In this document: positions 33,701 to 45,297 of the stretch, one piece after another
How the letters are laid out: each line of letters opens with the position of its first letter
How positions within the stretch are numbered: the stretch's first letter is position 1
Source of the DNA: Ciona intestinalis
Lineage: Eukaryota; Chordata; Ascidiacea; Phlebobranchia; Cionidae
Assembly: GCF_000224145.3 (NCBI RefSeq)
Contig: NW_004190496.2
Location: 429,389-493,388 of the forward strand
Direction: 5' to 3'
DNA length: 64,000 bases
The notes under the pieces: model-generated
What the model was told of the DNA's origin: nothing
Databases searched by the model: none
Seen by the model: the letters and a program-made list of their open reading frames with translations, nothing else
Translations under genes and position numbers: made by a program

Positions 33701-35016
33701 TGTCATGTGGGGTAAAATGAAACGCTTTTAGTCACATAATATCTAAATATCCTAATTGTATTTTAAACAATTAACAACGGTATATGGGAGTCGTGAAGAT
33801 AGGGTTTTACAATCTTTGAATGTTCTTTGTTTACCACCAAATGGGACAAGAAAATACAATAAAAAGGTGGCACGTCTTCCCCAACCTACTATATATATGT
33901 AGTAAAGTAAAATGTTACACTTCAAAGAATTATAAAACTGTATTCTCACAGCTCCTATAGACCTTTGTTATTGTTTATAGCATGATCAGGTTATTTAGAT
34001 ATAATGTGCTAAAGGTGTCCCATCTTACCCCCACCCCACTATATACATAGGCGCCGAGTTTTGAAATGTAGTGCAGAGGCGAGCCTATTATGACGTAACA
34101 CAATCGTGACGTCATAACACTTCGGCGTTTCATTGACGTTATTTTACGCTGCTCAACGCTGGACGTCAGTGTTACGCGTTGATCCTTTCCCCGTGCGTAT
34201 TTGCAAGATTGACCGATATATAAATCGTTCGTTCATAGGCGCCGAGTACGCGTAGGCGCGTCACGATTGTGTTACGTCATAATAGGCTCGCCTCTGCACT
34301 ACATTTCAAAACTCGGCGCCTATGCCTATATATATTATATACTAATAATAAATCTAAATTATTGACACACTTCCTTGAATATGCTTTACGGACGAAAAGT
34401 TTTCAAATATTGTCGTTTACTTCACGTTTAGTGGCAATATTTGGTGTACGAGTGTCCAGCAACCATTCATGGTTGTTCAGTGTATAGCATATGAGTCAAT
34501 GGTGTGTCAAAGTATTTGTACCCTCACTAAAATTTTAGCAGTTCGGCTTTGTATTTCAAACTGCATAAATCTTTACTGCGGACAAAGTTTGCCTTTTTGG
34601 AGAGAACGTTAAAAATATTATCTGTGAATACCAACGTTATCAAAAAATAAAAATACAGTCTTACACCATTTCTTTAAACTGTAAGAGATAGAAATTTGAA
34701 AAAATTATATTTTGTTCTTTAAGTTGTATTCATTCATACTTTAATTCAAGTTATTCAAAATTTATTTAAAATTTTTATCATCTTTTTAAATATTTTTGTC
34801 CACAAAGACACAAGTAATCGCCCTCGTCTGAAGCTCCAGAAACGTACAGTGGACAAACCAGTAAATGCCGTAGCGAATCCAAATTCCGCAATTTTCGGCG
34901 GGGCTCGACCACGGGAACAAATTATAGCTGAAAAAGGTTTGGACGACTTGGATAAACAAGTTGAAGAGAAGCTGAATATTAGGGAACGCAAAGTTGAGGA
35001 ATTATCGGCAGAATAA
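30705..35016 (+). CDS. EIF4H: Eukaryotic translation initiation factor 4H
   Basis: Seven exons, 30705-30739, 31049-31196, 31881-31929, 32417-32481, 32844-32949, 33351-33617 and 34808-35016, encode 292 residues (human 248). eIF4H stimulates the eIF4A helicase during mRNA scanning. One RNA-recognition motif (about 37-113) carries RNP2 CFVGNL (39-44) and RNP1 RGYCYVEF (77-84). [29 protein letters not shown] and the C-terminal [14 protein letters not shown] are near-diagnostic. The middle is a long Gly/Arg/Tyr/Asn-rich RGG region (exons 5-6), richer than the human one. Exon 3 ends in a GC donor (CGAG/GCAAGT, intron 31930-32416); phases require it. An upstream in-frame ATG at 30681 would add eight residues, but MAYND is preferred as closer to the human start. 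Confidence 0.95.
31955..32310 (+). repeat. Tandem array of family B units with SINE body start
   Basis: CCAAATTGTCAGCCATAAAG leads into about three and a half ~110 bp units in eIF4H intron 3. Successive units are ~85-90% alike by eye. Confidence 0.8.
32505..32635. repeat. hAT-type MITE
   Basis: CAGGGGTTGGCCTTTTTCA at the left is answered by GTTGCCGACCTTTGGCC at the right, and the interior has GGGCCAAATC and GCGGGCCGTAAG. This end structure is typical of hAT-related MITEs. It lies in eIF4H intron 4. Confidence 0.6.
33702..33896 (-). repeat. Family A MITE, full length
   Basis: Reverse orientation in eIF4H intron 6. Confidence 0.85.
33905..34045 (+). repeat. Family A MITE, 5'-truncated
   Basis: It lies head to head with the preceding copy. 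It keeps TTCAAAGAATTATAAAACTG and the right terminal repeat. Confidence 0.8.
34047..34323. repeat. Foldback element with perfect 64-bp inverted repeats
   Basis: Bases 34047-34110 and 34260-34323 are exact reverse complements. The arms start ATAGGCGCCGAG and include TTATGACGTAACACAATCG. A third short copy of CATAGGCGCCGAG sits inside at 34234. Perfect arms imply recent insertion or ongoing gene conversion. No coding frame is inside. Confidence 0.9.
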
Positions 35017-35586
35017 GGGGAAATAACAGCCAGAGACAAATGATAAAAGAACTTGTTTTCCGAACACAATTTATCATGTTTCGTGGCAGTTATGTGTAAG
35101 TGAAGGAACAGTCGTCAGCTGTTACATTATTTTTGCGTTTTACTTGTGATTGGGCCTTACCTGCCATTATCTGACCACGCGTTTTACTGCTAATTCATAG
35201 GTGCTTGTCCTATCTATATTGTACAGTTGTTATTATTTGCAGCACCGTCGTTGCATTTCTTGTTTCTGAGTTTAGATAAAGAAGTCACGCACAAGAAATA
35301 TCCGCCAAAACTTTCTTAATATCTGAAAGAGGGAAACTATATAAAGTCGTTTTATCAAACATTTGGAATTGTTAGGAATAACATGTATCTTGTACGCATG
35401 TTCAAATTCCGTTTATTCAATTAAGCTTTTGGTTTTTTTGATAGTGCACGTATTGTACAACTACAGTGGTTGTTTAAGTAACAAATGCATGGACCATGTG
35501 GATGCTTGGGTTCTAAGCTTGTCAAGTAATATGCTCTGCATCATTGCCATCATTGGACACTTGATACAATTTGCTTTTGGTCGTAG

Positions 35587-35750
35587 TATAGTTGAGTGGG
35601 GGAAAATGGGACACGTATCCATGCTCTTTTATCATCCCATTTTGAAGAAAACAAAATACTAAATAGAATTATCACACTGTATTCTTCCGGCTTTTGTAAA
35701 CCGTTGTTAATTGTACTAAAGGTGTCCCATCTTACCCCACTATACATCAT
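35587..35750 (+). repeat. Family A MITE
   Basis: Forward orientation, slightly deleted on the right, both ends present. Confidence 0.8.
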
Positions 35751-36187
35751 GTTAATTTATTTCTTAGTGTGACGAAAGCAGTACTACCAATTCTTTAGTG
35801 TGATGTCACAACAACTGGTGTCGTATTTTAAAGTTACGAAACTTGATTTTATCGAATTTAAAATGTTTGTGTTGAAAATCCTTACAGACCGGTCGAAAAT
35901 GATTTCACTTTGCTCAAAAGCTTTTACCGTAAAGTGAGTCAAATGTTTTTTTTTTAAGTTTGAAAAATTGATGGAAAGTATGAAAAAAATAATTCTGTTT
36001 TAAAGTACCAAAAATTGATGGTTAAAGTATTAAGCTGGTGATCAGGTGTTGTTTGATTATTTATTATGTTATTCCTAGTTGTGGTTACAGGGACACAATA
36101 AGTCAAAGGCAGTGGTCTCTTTTGTGAGCGGAACTTATTTCTTAGTAGTCTTGTGGCTAACATATGCAGAGGGCAGGCAAAGCTGCA

Positions 36188-36496
36188 TGCTTCTAGACCA
36201 GCGTTTCTTAAACTGGGGGTAAATTCCTCATATTTAGAGGGTAAACGAGCTACCAATCAAAATCCACATCAGTTGACGGGACAGAAAAATTGTGCCAATT
36301 GTAGTACTTTACCAGACATTGAACAACTTGTTGCCAAAAAGCAAGCGCATTCGTCGCATTAAGTATAACTGAATTAGTCGTTTTCGCTTTTTAATAAATA
36401 AGTGCCACATTACTTATTGGGGGTAAATCTGATAAGCATCTTTGTTAAAAGCGTAAAGCATACTAAAAAGTTTAAGAACCACAGTTCTAAGAGATC
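36188..36496. repeat. hAT-type non-autonomous element
   Basis: CTAGACCAGCGTTTCTTAAACTGGGGG at the left is answered inversely by AAGTTTAAGAACCACAGTTCTAAGAGATCTAG at the right, a typical hAT-type terminal structure. No transposase remains. Confidence 0.65.
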
Positions 36497-36509
36497 TAGC
36501 TGATTTTGT

Positions 36510-36515
36510 TTTATT
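36510..36515 (-). terminator. Polyadenylation signal on the minus strand
   Basis: TTTATT on the plus strand reads AATAAA on the minus strand, 80 bases past the AMP deaminase stop codon. Confidence 0.6.
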
Positions 36516-36595
36516 TGGATAACACACATGATAATACATTGGAAGTGGTAGTGGTGAATATCACCAGATTAAGTCTGCAAGCAAGAATCCCACAT

Positions 36596-39500
36596 TCATG
36601 AATTTTCAACTTTGTCAAACTCGCCAGCGACCTTTGAAATTGCCTCACTTGGTGGCTCTAAATCTTCAGTTACATCGCGAGAGTAGGCGTGGCAAAGAAC
36701 GTTGAGTTCCTGCACGTGAGTTTCGTGACGAAACGCTGCTCTAATGTTTGGAACGTTTGTTTTGCAAGTGTCATTGCCGACTTCTCCTTCTTCCCTAACA
36801 AAGAAATACACATTGTATATACTGAGTTAAATGTAAGTTGCTTTACTGCTGTACATGCTATACAACAACAATTGTTATAACATCAATTGTGTTCAAACCC
36901 CTTGTCCCCTTTTGCAAGTTACCATGTATTAAACTTTAATAATTTTTGGAGGGGAATTCTTTTTGTGTAGCGAATAGTTAGACTATTGATTAGTAACCAC
37001 TGGATTTAAGCAATTTCCAATAAGCGTTTTGCCCTAGGACACTTCATTGGTAGCAGCAAAGAGCCCTGAACCCAGAACCTCAGGCATTCTAACAAACCCA
37101 CATGCTATGAATAATTTTACCTGTAAGTGGATCCAAGCCAATGTTGTTTTTCTGTGTGTGAAAAACTGCTAACTTGAACACTGTTGCGCGCCAATTCACA
37201 CATGTCGCAAACACTTAACTTCCATACCTGTTGAAAAGTTTTGTTTGGGGATAAAAATAAGTTTAACAACAAATTTCACCTTATTTCATTTTAACTGCCT
37301 ATTGAGTGACATTAGATCTTTTTATATACTCGGGTGCTCTATCATCATCGCAATAAGGTGTATGAAACAGAACACCTGTGTTATAACAACTGTCGTTTTC
37401 CGGCCAGGTGAGGATAAACCAAGTTACATTATTACATTCAATTCATTCATATTCAGTATTACCCAACGAACCTGTGCGGCCACAGCATATTCCTCCATCA
37501 GCGGTTCCATCGTAAAATGGAACTGCAACGGATCATCTGTTGATAAACAAACGTTCAAACCACGAGCGAAATAATCGGGGAAAGGACTCTTGTTGTATTC
37601 GAGAAATAGATGGTTGTTGCTAAGTGGGGACATGCAGATGCCAACTTGTGCAAGGTAGTAGAGATACTGCAGTACAGGTACCTATAAAATAAAATTTAAT
37701 TAAATGTGTGTGATACAACACGTTTTAATGTATGGACGCGGTGGTTAGCGCCCTGCCTCCAACCCAGGGGTTTTGGGTTCAAAGCACTTCCCAAATTTTT
37801 ATTCGATCTGGTTAAAAAAAATGTGCCAATATTTCAACTGTACTTTTTAAATTACTTTTTTTAAGACGAGGCCGTGAGATATGTTTTCTGCGAGCATGAA
37901 AGCTGTGAGTAGATGATCGTGGTGTCCGGCTTCCCCGCTGTGTGGGCGTAATGTAAACGTGTTCATTCCCTTTGTGCTGTGGATTAGGTTAAAATATATA
38001 ATATACCGTTTTAAATAATTTTTTTTTAATTTTTAAGACATATAATATAAAAAGGAATCAATCTTCGGCANNNNNNNNNNNNNNNNNNNNNNNNNNNNNN
38101 NNNNNNNNNNNNNNNNNNNNACTCATAACCTAATGTTTACAGGCAGGCCCGCTAACCACTACACCACGGCGCTGGACACTGTAATAACACAACTTGTATT
38201 TATATCTTTGAAAACGATAGGGAAAAACGAAGAGAAGGGAATCAACAACAAAACAACAGTTGTTAAAACACCCTATGGGTAAAAAGTTGGGGAAAGAGGG
38301 CCAATTAAAAAGCATGTCTGTTGCAATATAGTTTAATATTCTACATTGTACAGGTAGAACTAAATCATCTTACTGTCGTAAATAGTTGAGACGTGCTATG
38401 TTGGAATACATGTAGAAAAGATAATACGTGTACGAGGGATTACTGGTTCGCTTCCATTCATCTGGGGTGGGAGAAGTTTTCTTCATAAATCCTGGCTCTT
38501 GTTTTGATTCGTCGTCTACACTGTCGAACCCAGTGATGTGCCTTAAATAAAGTAAGTTGGGGTAAGATGGGACACCTTTTTTGTTCTATTTTCTTGTCCA
38601 ATTTGGTAGTAAATAAAAAACATCTAAAAATTTTCTAGGTCTGTAACTTGCTTTATTCTCCCGTAGCAAGAAAATAATAGTCGTTATAAATTTATAACAG
38701 AGGTGTTCTGTTTCATAGATCTCGTGCTCGCTTATAAGTTACCACAGATGTAACTTTGTGAGATGTTTTATTTCATATACCTCAATTTGTCAAAGTAACT
38801 CTTGTAATCCTAACAAGATTACCCAAAACAAATCAACAAAAAAGTTTGGCCGTTTTAAAACCAACAGAGAAATAAATTAAACTTGTGGATCCCTGCCAGC
38901 GGACATCACACCAACATACCGCAGAAATAAACTGAGTTCTTTATTTTTGTGAGGTCGAACAGTGGCTTCAAACACTGGACGGAACACGTTGTCTAAAATC
39001 TCTTCAAATGAATCAACAACACCCTTGGCTTTATATAGGTCACTGCAATTAATGGGTGTGAATGTATCTTGCTTGTAAATTGGTCTACTTAAGGCTTGGT
39101 GTTATCCGTCTAAGCCTAACTTTTTTTGTGGGTGTATTGTATAAACATAACAGGAGTAATGGACCTAAGCTCTATGTCTTGATGTAACTTGATTTATCCT
39201 TGTGTTACCGGAAAACGGCAGTCGTTATAACACGGGTGTTATGCTTCAAACAGCTTACAAATTACCACGAATGTAACTTTGTGGGTGATTGTTTTCTGTA
39301 TGGTTTATAATTAAACCATTAAAGAGAGAGGTATCAACAGAAAAACAACAACTAAATGTTATTGTTAATACAAAATTATTAGCCTACTTAATTGGAACAA
39401 AGTAATAATTAGACAAAGTGATTACTAACTATAAACGAGGTACTTGAATCATCCATCTGATGTGCGTGCTTTGAAGTTTATGAGACGTGAACCAACGAGA

Positions 39501-42500
39501 TAGACTCTGCCATTCATTAAAATTCTTCCCGTAAATTGAAAGTCTTAGTTCAAGGTAATGATATTTTTGCTCAACAAGCGAATTCTCAACTTGCTGTAAA
39601 AACCCCCAACCCCCCCCCCCCCCAAAGTTTTTTTTAAATTTATAATAGTAAAGTTTCTTTCAATTTCTCTAACCCATTGGTAACTTTTGTAATTTTTCCA
39701 AACTGTAAGCAATGAAAAAGAAAGAAAAGTCCAATAATGTATTCACCCACAAAGTTACATTTGTGGTAACTTGTAAGTGGGCATAAGGTGTATAAAAAAA
39801 CACCTGTGTTATTACAACTGTCATTGCGGTGCCACGCGAAGATAAACAAGTTAAAAATAGTTACAAAATTATTATCATACACAAAATTACATACGTTGTA
39901 ACTCGTAAGCAGGCACAACTGTATGAAACAAAACACCCGTCTTATCATCACTGTCGTTGCCCCACCATGCGAGGATAAATAAGTTACATACATGGTAACT
40001 CGTAAGTGGGCATGAGGTGTATGAAACAGAACACTCGTGTTATAACGACCACCAAGCAAGGATAAACAAGTTACATTTATTAACAACTGTCATTGATCGT
40101 ATTTGACCCCATCCACCACTCACCCGTATTATATCGGCAAAATATTCTCCTCCAATGTCGTTGCTTGTTTTAAGGAAGATCTCACGAAGTTCTGAAGCTC
40201 CCATTGGGCTGTAAAGGTTGTTGAAACGATCGAAGCGATGAAAAGTTTGTCGGTCCTGTGAAAGGGAGTAGGATTAAAATATAAAACTGCAGATTTTGCT
40301 TTTTTGGCTGAAAAAAACATTTTATCAAGGCAGAACAATTGTGTTATAACGACTTCCCTTTTACTGCAAGAATTAACTACGAAAAATTTCGATTTCACTC
40401 AAGCTTTGACAGTGTAGGCCTGGCATCTCTGCCGACAAAAGGAATTTCATTTTGAAATTTGAATTATGACGTTTTTTATTTGCACTTTTGATCGCTCGCT
40501 TTGGTTGAGATTAAAATATTTTAAAAGTTGCGCTCCCAGTCGTGAATAAAGCAAGTTACATTCATCCATATTATCCACCGTAATAACTTACCGCATGAAC
40601 ATCTAATGAATCAACGTTCAAATAATGCGGATCCAACTGTAGACTGTCAAACACCTTCAAAAAATCATTCAGAATCAAATTGGGGAAGATATAATAATTC
40701 ACTCTTAGAATCTTTGATGCAATAATACATTTTTACAGCTAGTTTGCATCCAGTGGGCAGCCAGGGGGAGAGTTTCGGTGACGTGACCCCCCTTTTTTAA
40801 AAAAAGTTAAGCAAAATTTATTTTGGAAAATCCCCCTCTCCCCTTTTTTTAGTTGCGTCACTGTTTGCATCAGAAATTAACAAGTTAAAATTATGAAATG
40901 AAATAAATGTTACATACAGGCTGTCAAGTATATATTAAAATTATATAGAATTTCCATATATGAACTTTTTACTTGTTTCAATGTCATTTTAACGCCATCT
41001 TTAACAAGCACAATTCTGTCTGATTCCGTTCTCCCCTTTTCCTGTATAAAACCAAGCAGATGTTTCTGTCCCATGCACGCAGCTGCATGAATATGAGTGT
41101 CAACCTGTGAAAACAAACAAATTTTACTTTTGGAATTATCCGCTTCTGTGACTTGGTGGGAAATTATTTAGAAGGCAATTTTTTGTGTACATGGCTGGTA
41201 GTTTAGATTTTAAACAACCCATCAGTGAACACTAAGCCAAGCAACTGCTTGGATATGGGTGTGTCAATCTGTGAGCAAACGAACTTTACCTTGCAAGTTA
41301 CCATGTTCTGTCTGTGGCAAAGTGGTTAGCGTGCCTGCCTCTAACACAGAGGTAAAAAGTTCAAGGCTTGTCGCTGGTAACATTGTGAGCGCATGTGTCT
41401 TTGGGTAAGACACTTATCGGTTAATGGCAATTGCTGACAACTTATACGACCCATTAGTGACCACTGGATTAGAGTATTTACTAGGAACTGTATGACCAAG
41501 AATACATATGCGCCTACACATCCACAATGGTAGAAGCGACTAGCCTTGACCCAAAACTTCTTGGTTAAAAGCAAGCACGATAACTCCTGCGACAGATTAA
41601 CTTTATTATATTTACCTTTCGAACATTGTAAAAGTCTCTTCTGCACGAAACATCGGGATTTTTCATCGCTTCCAACTCAACCTCTTCATTCAGCAATCGA
41701 TGCATCCCAAATTTGTTTTTCAAATACGAAAGACGCCGGTAACAAAATGTCTTTCTGTTGAGAAAAGTCATTTCTGCTTGACAATGGTGTTATAGCGGGT
41801 AGGGAAGATGGACACCTTTCCAGTTGTTACAACACAGGTGCTCTGTTTTATACACCTCATACACGTTTATGAGTTACCACGTATGAAACCTTGTAGGTGA
41901 TTACTTTTTTGGATTTTTTTTATGTATGGCTGATAATTTGGACGACCCATTAGTGACCACTGGGTTGGATCAATTGCTGTTAAGTGTCTTGCCCAAGGAC
42001 ACATACGCCCACAATGGTACCCAAGGACACATACGCCCACACTGACACTCACAGTGGTCCATCAGCTACAAACGCATAGAGAAGGTTCCGGTTATCCACA
42101 AATCTATCTCTATTAACATGGGGTAGAAACACTTCGTTTTCGCCATCTATAATTTGCACGATTCCCTTTTTCGTTTCAACTTTCCAGTGTTTTTCATCAT
42201 TGGGGAAATGAGCTTTGCCCATTGGGTCCACTGAATCTGTTACAGCAATGTTACATAACATAATTTTAAATTATCTCTTTAAAAACGATACCTAAGAATA
42301 TGTTATTTAAAGAACGAAGAGAAGGGAATCAACAGAAAAAATCTTGTGAACAACATGTTTGCACTTTTATTCAATAAATGTAACTTATTTGTCATCTCTT
42401 GGCAAGGCAACCACAGTTTAAACAACGGTGTTCTGTTTCATACTCCTCATGCCCGCTAACAAGTTACCGCATACATTACTTTTTGGCTGATTAATTCAGG

Positions 42501-45297
42501 CAATAAGCTCATGTCAAGAGTTGTCATGCGGGGTATGTTTAGCGCACATGCTAAAAAATCCATCTGATATGCTGGAAATACAGCGAATATAGAAAATTAT
42601 TCGCCAGGGTATTCTATTCCATGCACCATTCGGTAGGAAACAAAGAATATCCTCATGACTCCCATAGACCGTTGTTAATTGTTTAAAACTTAATCAGGAT
42701 ATTTGGATATTATGTGCTAAAGATGTCCCATCTTTCCCCACCCTATTATATATTAAAAACCTTCCACATAGTATTTGTTATACCTGGATAAATAGGATGT
42801 TTGCATGGTTTCCCTGTGGCTTCCGACAAAGCTTTGGACACAGATGATGGAAAGTTTTGACGGCAAGCTCTCATGTAATGTTGACGAGTTTTTAAAGCGT
42901 GTATAAGACTCAAACCAATGTCTCGAATTTCCTAAAAATAAATTGGAAAATAAATAAGAAACAAAAATCCAGCTAAAGGTAACAAATGCATGTCTCATAT
43001 TTCCTGAAAGTGAAACTCGAAATACATAAAGCAACGTAAGAAAGTGAATTCTAAAACAACTTCATTCTAAAAATCGGACAAAATTGGTTTTGTTTCGACA
43101 GTTTTCCACACAGTGTGTTATTTTATGATTTTTTTATTTTTGAATTTGTTGCAAACAAATTTAACTTAAACTTACGTCCAAGAGTAAGTCATCTAATTCA
43201 CCAGTTACTGAAACTCGCTGATAGTGAGTGTCGGGTAGCGGTGTGGCCGCATATGACATTTCCGAAACTTTTATTCTTTCTTGTTTATCAAGAATGCTAT
43301 GCTTGCTTTTCGTTTGGTCGAGAAGATCTGACTCTGCCGTTATTAGAACAGCCGAGGTAACTTGTGTGTCGTCGCATATTGTGGATGAGGCAACAACAGA
43401 GGCAGGCGGCAACTCACTGTCAATAAAGTTTCGATCAATCACAAATAACATTCTGCTACTTCTGCTACCAGCAATAATTTAAATATTCTTTCAACGAATC
43501 ATCGTGTATGAAAACTTAGCTTATTTTCGAAGTTCTGTGGTTACATCCCCAGATCCCCTGACGTGGACTTGTCAGATGGCAGAAATGTCAAAAATAACAT
43601 GTTTTTTTATACTAGAGCCGTTGAAAGAATAATCACATTAGCTAAATAAAATAAATAAATATTATAATTACTGATCGTGTGTCTTCGTCATCTCAAACTC
43701 TGGTACAACAGACCCCCGTTTTCCTCCCCGACCGTTTGCATACGCCACCGAAGCCCGATGTTTCTGAAGCCTTCGTCGCGTTTGTTCCGACTCAAGCTCG
43801 ATCGGTTTTTCATTTCCCATTTCCACGGCTGGCTGCGTTCCAAGTGTTTGTTGTTGCTGCAGAATATTGGAAAAGTAGGTAAGCACGCAACGGCATACAT
43901 CTAAGACAGCGAAACTAAATCAATATATAGTTTATGTGCTGGATTCAAGGCTGATTGATGCTACTCTTGTGGGTGTATGTGTCCTTAGGCAAGACACCTA
44001 ACTAGAATTGCTCCAACCCAGTGGTAACAAATGGGTTGTACACAAATTGTCAGCCATGGAGTAATAAAACAGTCCACACAATTAAAGACGTGGTAATTTA
44101 TAACCAGGTACTAGTGAAGAACCCTTCGGTACGTTACAGATAACCATGTGTTACGGGTTAGTGGTTGATTGTTACGTTTACCAGTTACCAATAACGAAGG
44201 GGAAAGATTGTTCTTACAACCAGAACTGATTCTTACCAAAAATAACATTTCCGCGATATCGGACAATCTTTTAGATCGTTGTTCAGATGAAGGGACGTCA
44301 TTGTTAACAAACCCGTTTTCAACTTGTGACGTAATCAAGCGTTCCACATTATACGCGATTGTACCAGGACTACATTTTTCACTTTCCAAGCTTGTTTTGG
44401 ACGAAGATTGGTCGAAGTCTGATATAAAATATCAAAGTAGACTTGGTGGAGTGGGGGAAGATGGGACACCTTTTTATTCCATTTTCTCGTTCCAATTTGT
44501 AGTAAACAAAGAACATTCAAAGAAATATAAAACTGTATCCTCACGACTCCCATAGAGCGTTGTTAATTGTTTAAAACACGATCAGGATATTTGAATAATA
44601 TGTGCTAAAGATGTCCCTATATTAACTCATTATTAGGGACTTTCCACAAACCAAAATTATTGGATTTTCCATTGTATGTGGGAAACTACCGAAGCTGGGA
44701 ATGGCCCCCTTGTATAAGTTATTTATCCACAATTGATATTTTAAAATACCTATCGGGTTTAAACTTGTTCCAAATTGAACTTTTTTTTTAATTTGAGAAA
44801 CCTTAATATTATAAATATGACCGGTAGTGAAGATCACATTGGTGTGACGTCTTCATTTTAAACGAATAAATTAAAGCAAATTCAACCCAGAGGTCACTGA
44901 CGGGTTGTCTAAACTGTCAGCCAAGCAGAAAAAAAATTTCACAAAGTTACATACGTGGTAACTCGTGAGGGGGCACGAGGTGTATGAAATAGAACATCCG
45001 TGTTATAACGACTGTCGTTTCCCCGCCATGCGAGGATAAATAAGTTACATACGTGGTAACTCGTGAGGGGGCACGAGGTGTATGAAACAGAACACCTGTG
45101 TTATAACGACTGTCGTTTCCCCGCCATGCGAGGATAAATAAGTTACATACATGGTAACTTGTAAGCGGGCATGAGGTGTATGAAACAGAACACCCGTGTT
45201 ATAACGACTGTCATTGCCCGGCCGGGCAAGGATAAACAAGTTACATTTTTAACTTACCGGATGGCCCAACGCCATTTTTAGAACAAGACGAACCCAT
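36596..45297 (-). CDS. AMP deaminase, AMPD3-like
   Basis: Seventeen exons on the minus strand, in transcript order: 45297-45258, 44418-44237, 43856-43672, 43416-43176, 42931-42784, 42236-42053, 41754-41616, 41104-40973, 40654-40592, 40255-40124, 39593-39430, 39042-38920, 38541-38374, 37976-37856, 37681-37472, 37227-37121, 36794-36596; 845 residues. It deaminates AMP to IMP in the purine nucleotide cycle. Zinc ligands are seen in DTHIHAA (His377, His379), the catalytic region in RPHSGEAG (Glu649) and [10 protein letters not shown] (Asp723-Asp724). [12 protein letters not shown]-like, DSLDVHA and [10 protein letters not shown] segments favour AMPD3 over AMPD1/2. The usual Cys of RPHCGEAG is Ser647. 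The first exon encodes MGSSCSKNG, a myristoylation/palmitoylation-type start not known to me in AMPD. Start is supported by phase continuity into exon 2. A 50-base gap lies in the intron 37977-38373. Confidence 0.96.
37355..37450 (+). repeat. Family B unit
   Basis: Forward copy, lacking its first ~25 bases. It ends near 37450, about 20 bp short of the AMP deaminase exon at 37472. Confidence 0.7.
37728..37800 (+). repeat. tRNA-like SINE head
   Basis: GCGGTGGTTAGCGCCCTGCC resembles a tRNA A box and GGGTTCAAAGC a B box. It does not fold as an intact tRNA, so it is read as a SINE head. Confidence 0.55.
38071..38120. other. Assembly gap (50 N)
   Basis: Exactly 50 unknown bases inside an AMP deaminase intron. 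A round length suggests a placeholder for a gap of unknown size. Confidence 0.99.
38125..38325 (-). repeat. SINE head fragment followed by a family C repeat
   Basis: ACAGGCAGGCCCGCTAACCACTACACCACGGC at the gap edge is a reversed tRNA-like SINE head. From ~38195 a family C copy with GAACGAAGAGAAGGGAATCAACA follows. Confidence 0.6.
38550..38645 (+). repeat. Family A MITE, left half
   Basis: The left terminal repeat and start of the body are present, then it is cut by a reversed family B unit. It starts 9 bp from an AMP deaminase exon edge. Confidence 0.7.
38640..38770 (-). repeat. Family B unit
   Basis: Reverse copy inserted at the broken end of the family A element, so it is the younger insertion. 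Confidence 0.7.
39178..39300 (-). repeat. Family B unit
   Basis: Reverse copy in the AMP deaminase intron 39043-39429. Confidence 0.7.
39740..40085 (+). repeat. Tandem array of three family B units
   Basis: Three ~110 bp units with GTATGAAACA(G/A)AACAC; the first is the most diverged. The array fills most of the AMP deaminase intron 39594-40123. Confidence 0.8.
40745..40870. repeat. Small foldback element, second copy
   Basis: CCAGTGGGCAGCCAGGGGG and a GTTGCGTCACTG end, with CCCC/TTTT tracts inside, match the foldback element at 13836-13966. Confidence 0.5.
41310..41500 (+). repeat. SINE with a clear tRNA-like head
   Basis: TGGCAAAGTGGTTAGCGTG (A-box-like) and AAGTTCAAGGCTT (B-box-like) are followed by the body blocks GTCTTTGGGTAAGACAC and CCCATTAGTGACCACTGG. 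This copy best shows the tRNA origin of the composite SINE. Confidence 0.7.
41820..42052 (-). repeat. Composite SINE
   Basis: Reverse copy, family B tail then body. A short duplication (CCAAGGACACATACGCCCACA, twice) lies at its end, adjoining the AMP deaminase exon at 42053. Confidence 0.7.
42265..42345 (+). repeat. Family C repeat, partial
   Basis: It contains AAAGAACGAAGAGAAGGGAATCAACAG and little more. Confidence 0.6.
42375..42500 (-). repeat. Family B unit
   Basis: Reverse copy in the AMP deaminase intron 42237-42783. Confidence 0.65.
42595..42754 (+). repeat. Family A MITE, left end missing
   Basis: Body and right terminal repeat only. It ends ~30 bp before the AMP deaminase exon at 42784. 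Confidence 0.75.
43940..44110 (+). repeat. Composite SINE body
   Basis: It contains GTCCTTAGGCAAGACACCTAAC and AACCCAGTGGTAACAAATGGG, then a short stub of family B. Confidence 0.65.
44446..44638 (+). repeat. Family A MITE, right end decayed
   Basis: It starts ~28 bp beyond the acceptor side of AMP deaminase exon 2. Confidence 0.8.
44883..45246 (+). repeat. SINE body plus tandem array of three family B units
   Basis: AACCCAGAGGTCACTGACGGG leads into three family B units. The first two share GTGAGGGGGCACGAGGTGTATGAAA and are nearly identical, so duplication was recent. The array ends ~12 bp from AMP deaminase exon 1. Confidence 0.85.

Larger units (their letters stand above)
35017..36595. other. 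Intergenic region between convergent eIF4H and AMP deaminase genes
   Basis: It holds both 3' untranslated regions, one family A element, one hAT-type element, and the minus-strand polyadenylation signal at 36510. No coding evidence. Confidence 0.65.

Noticed and set aside
41310-41365. Possible tRNA gene with A- and B-box-like sequence
   Set aside because: No cloverleaf or anticodon stem can be drawn, and it continues into the SINE body, so it is a SINE head.
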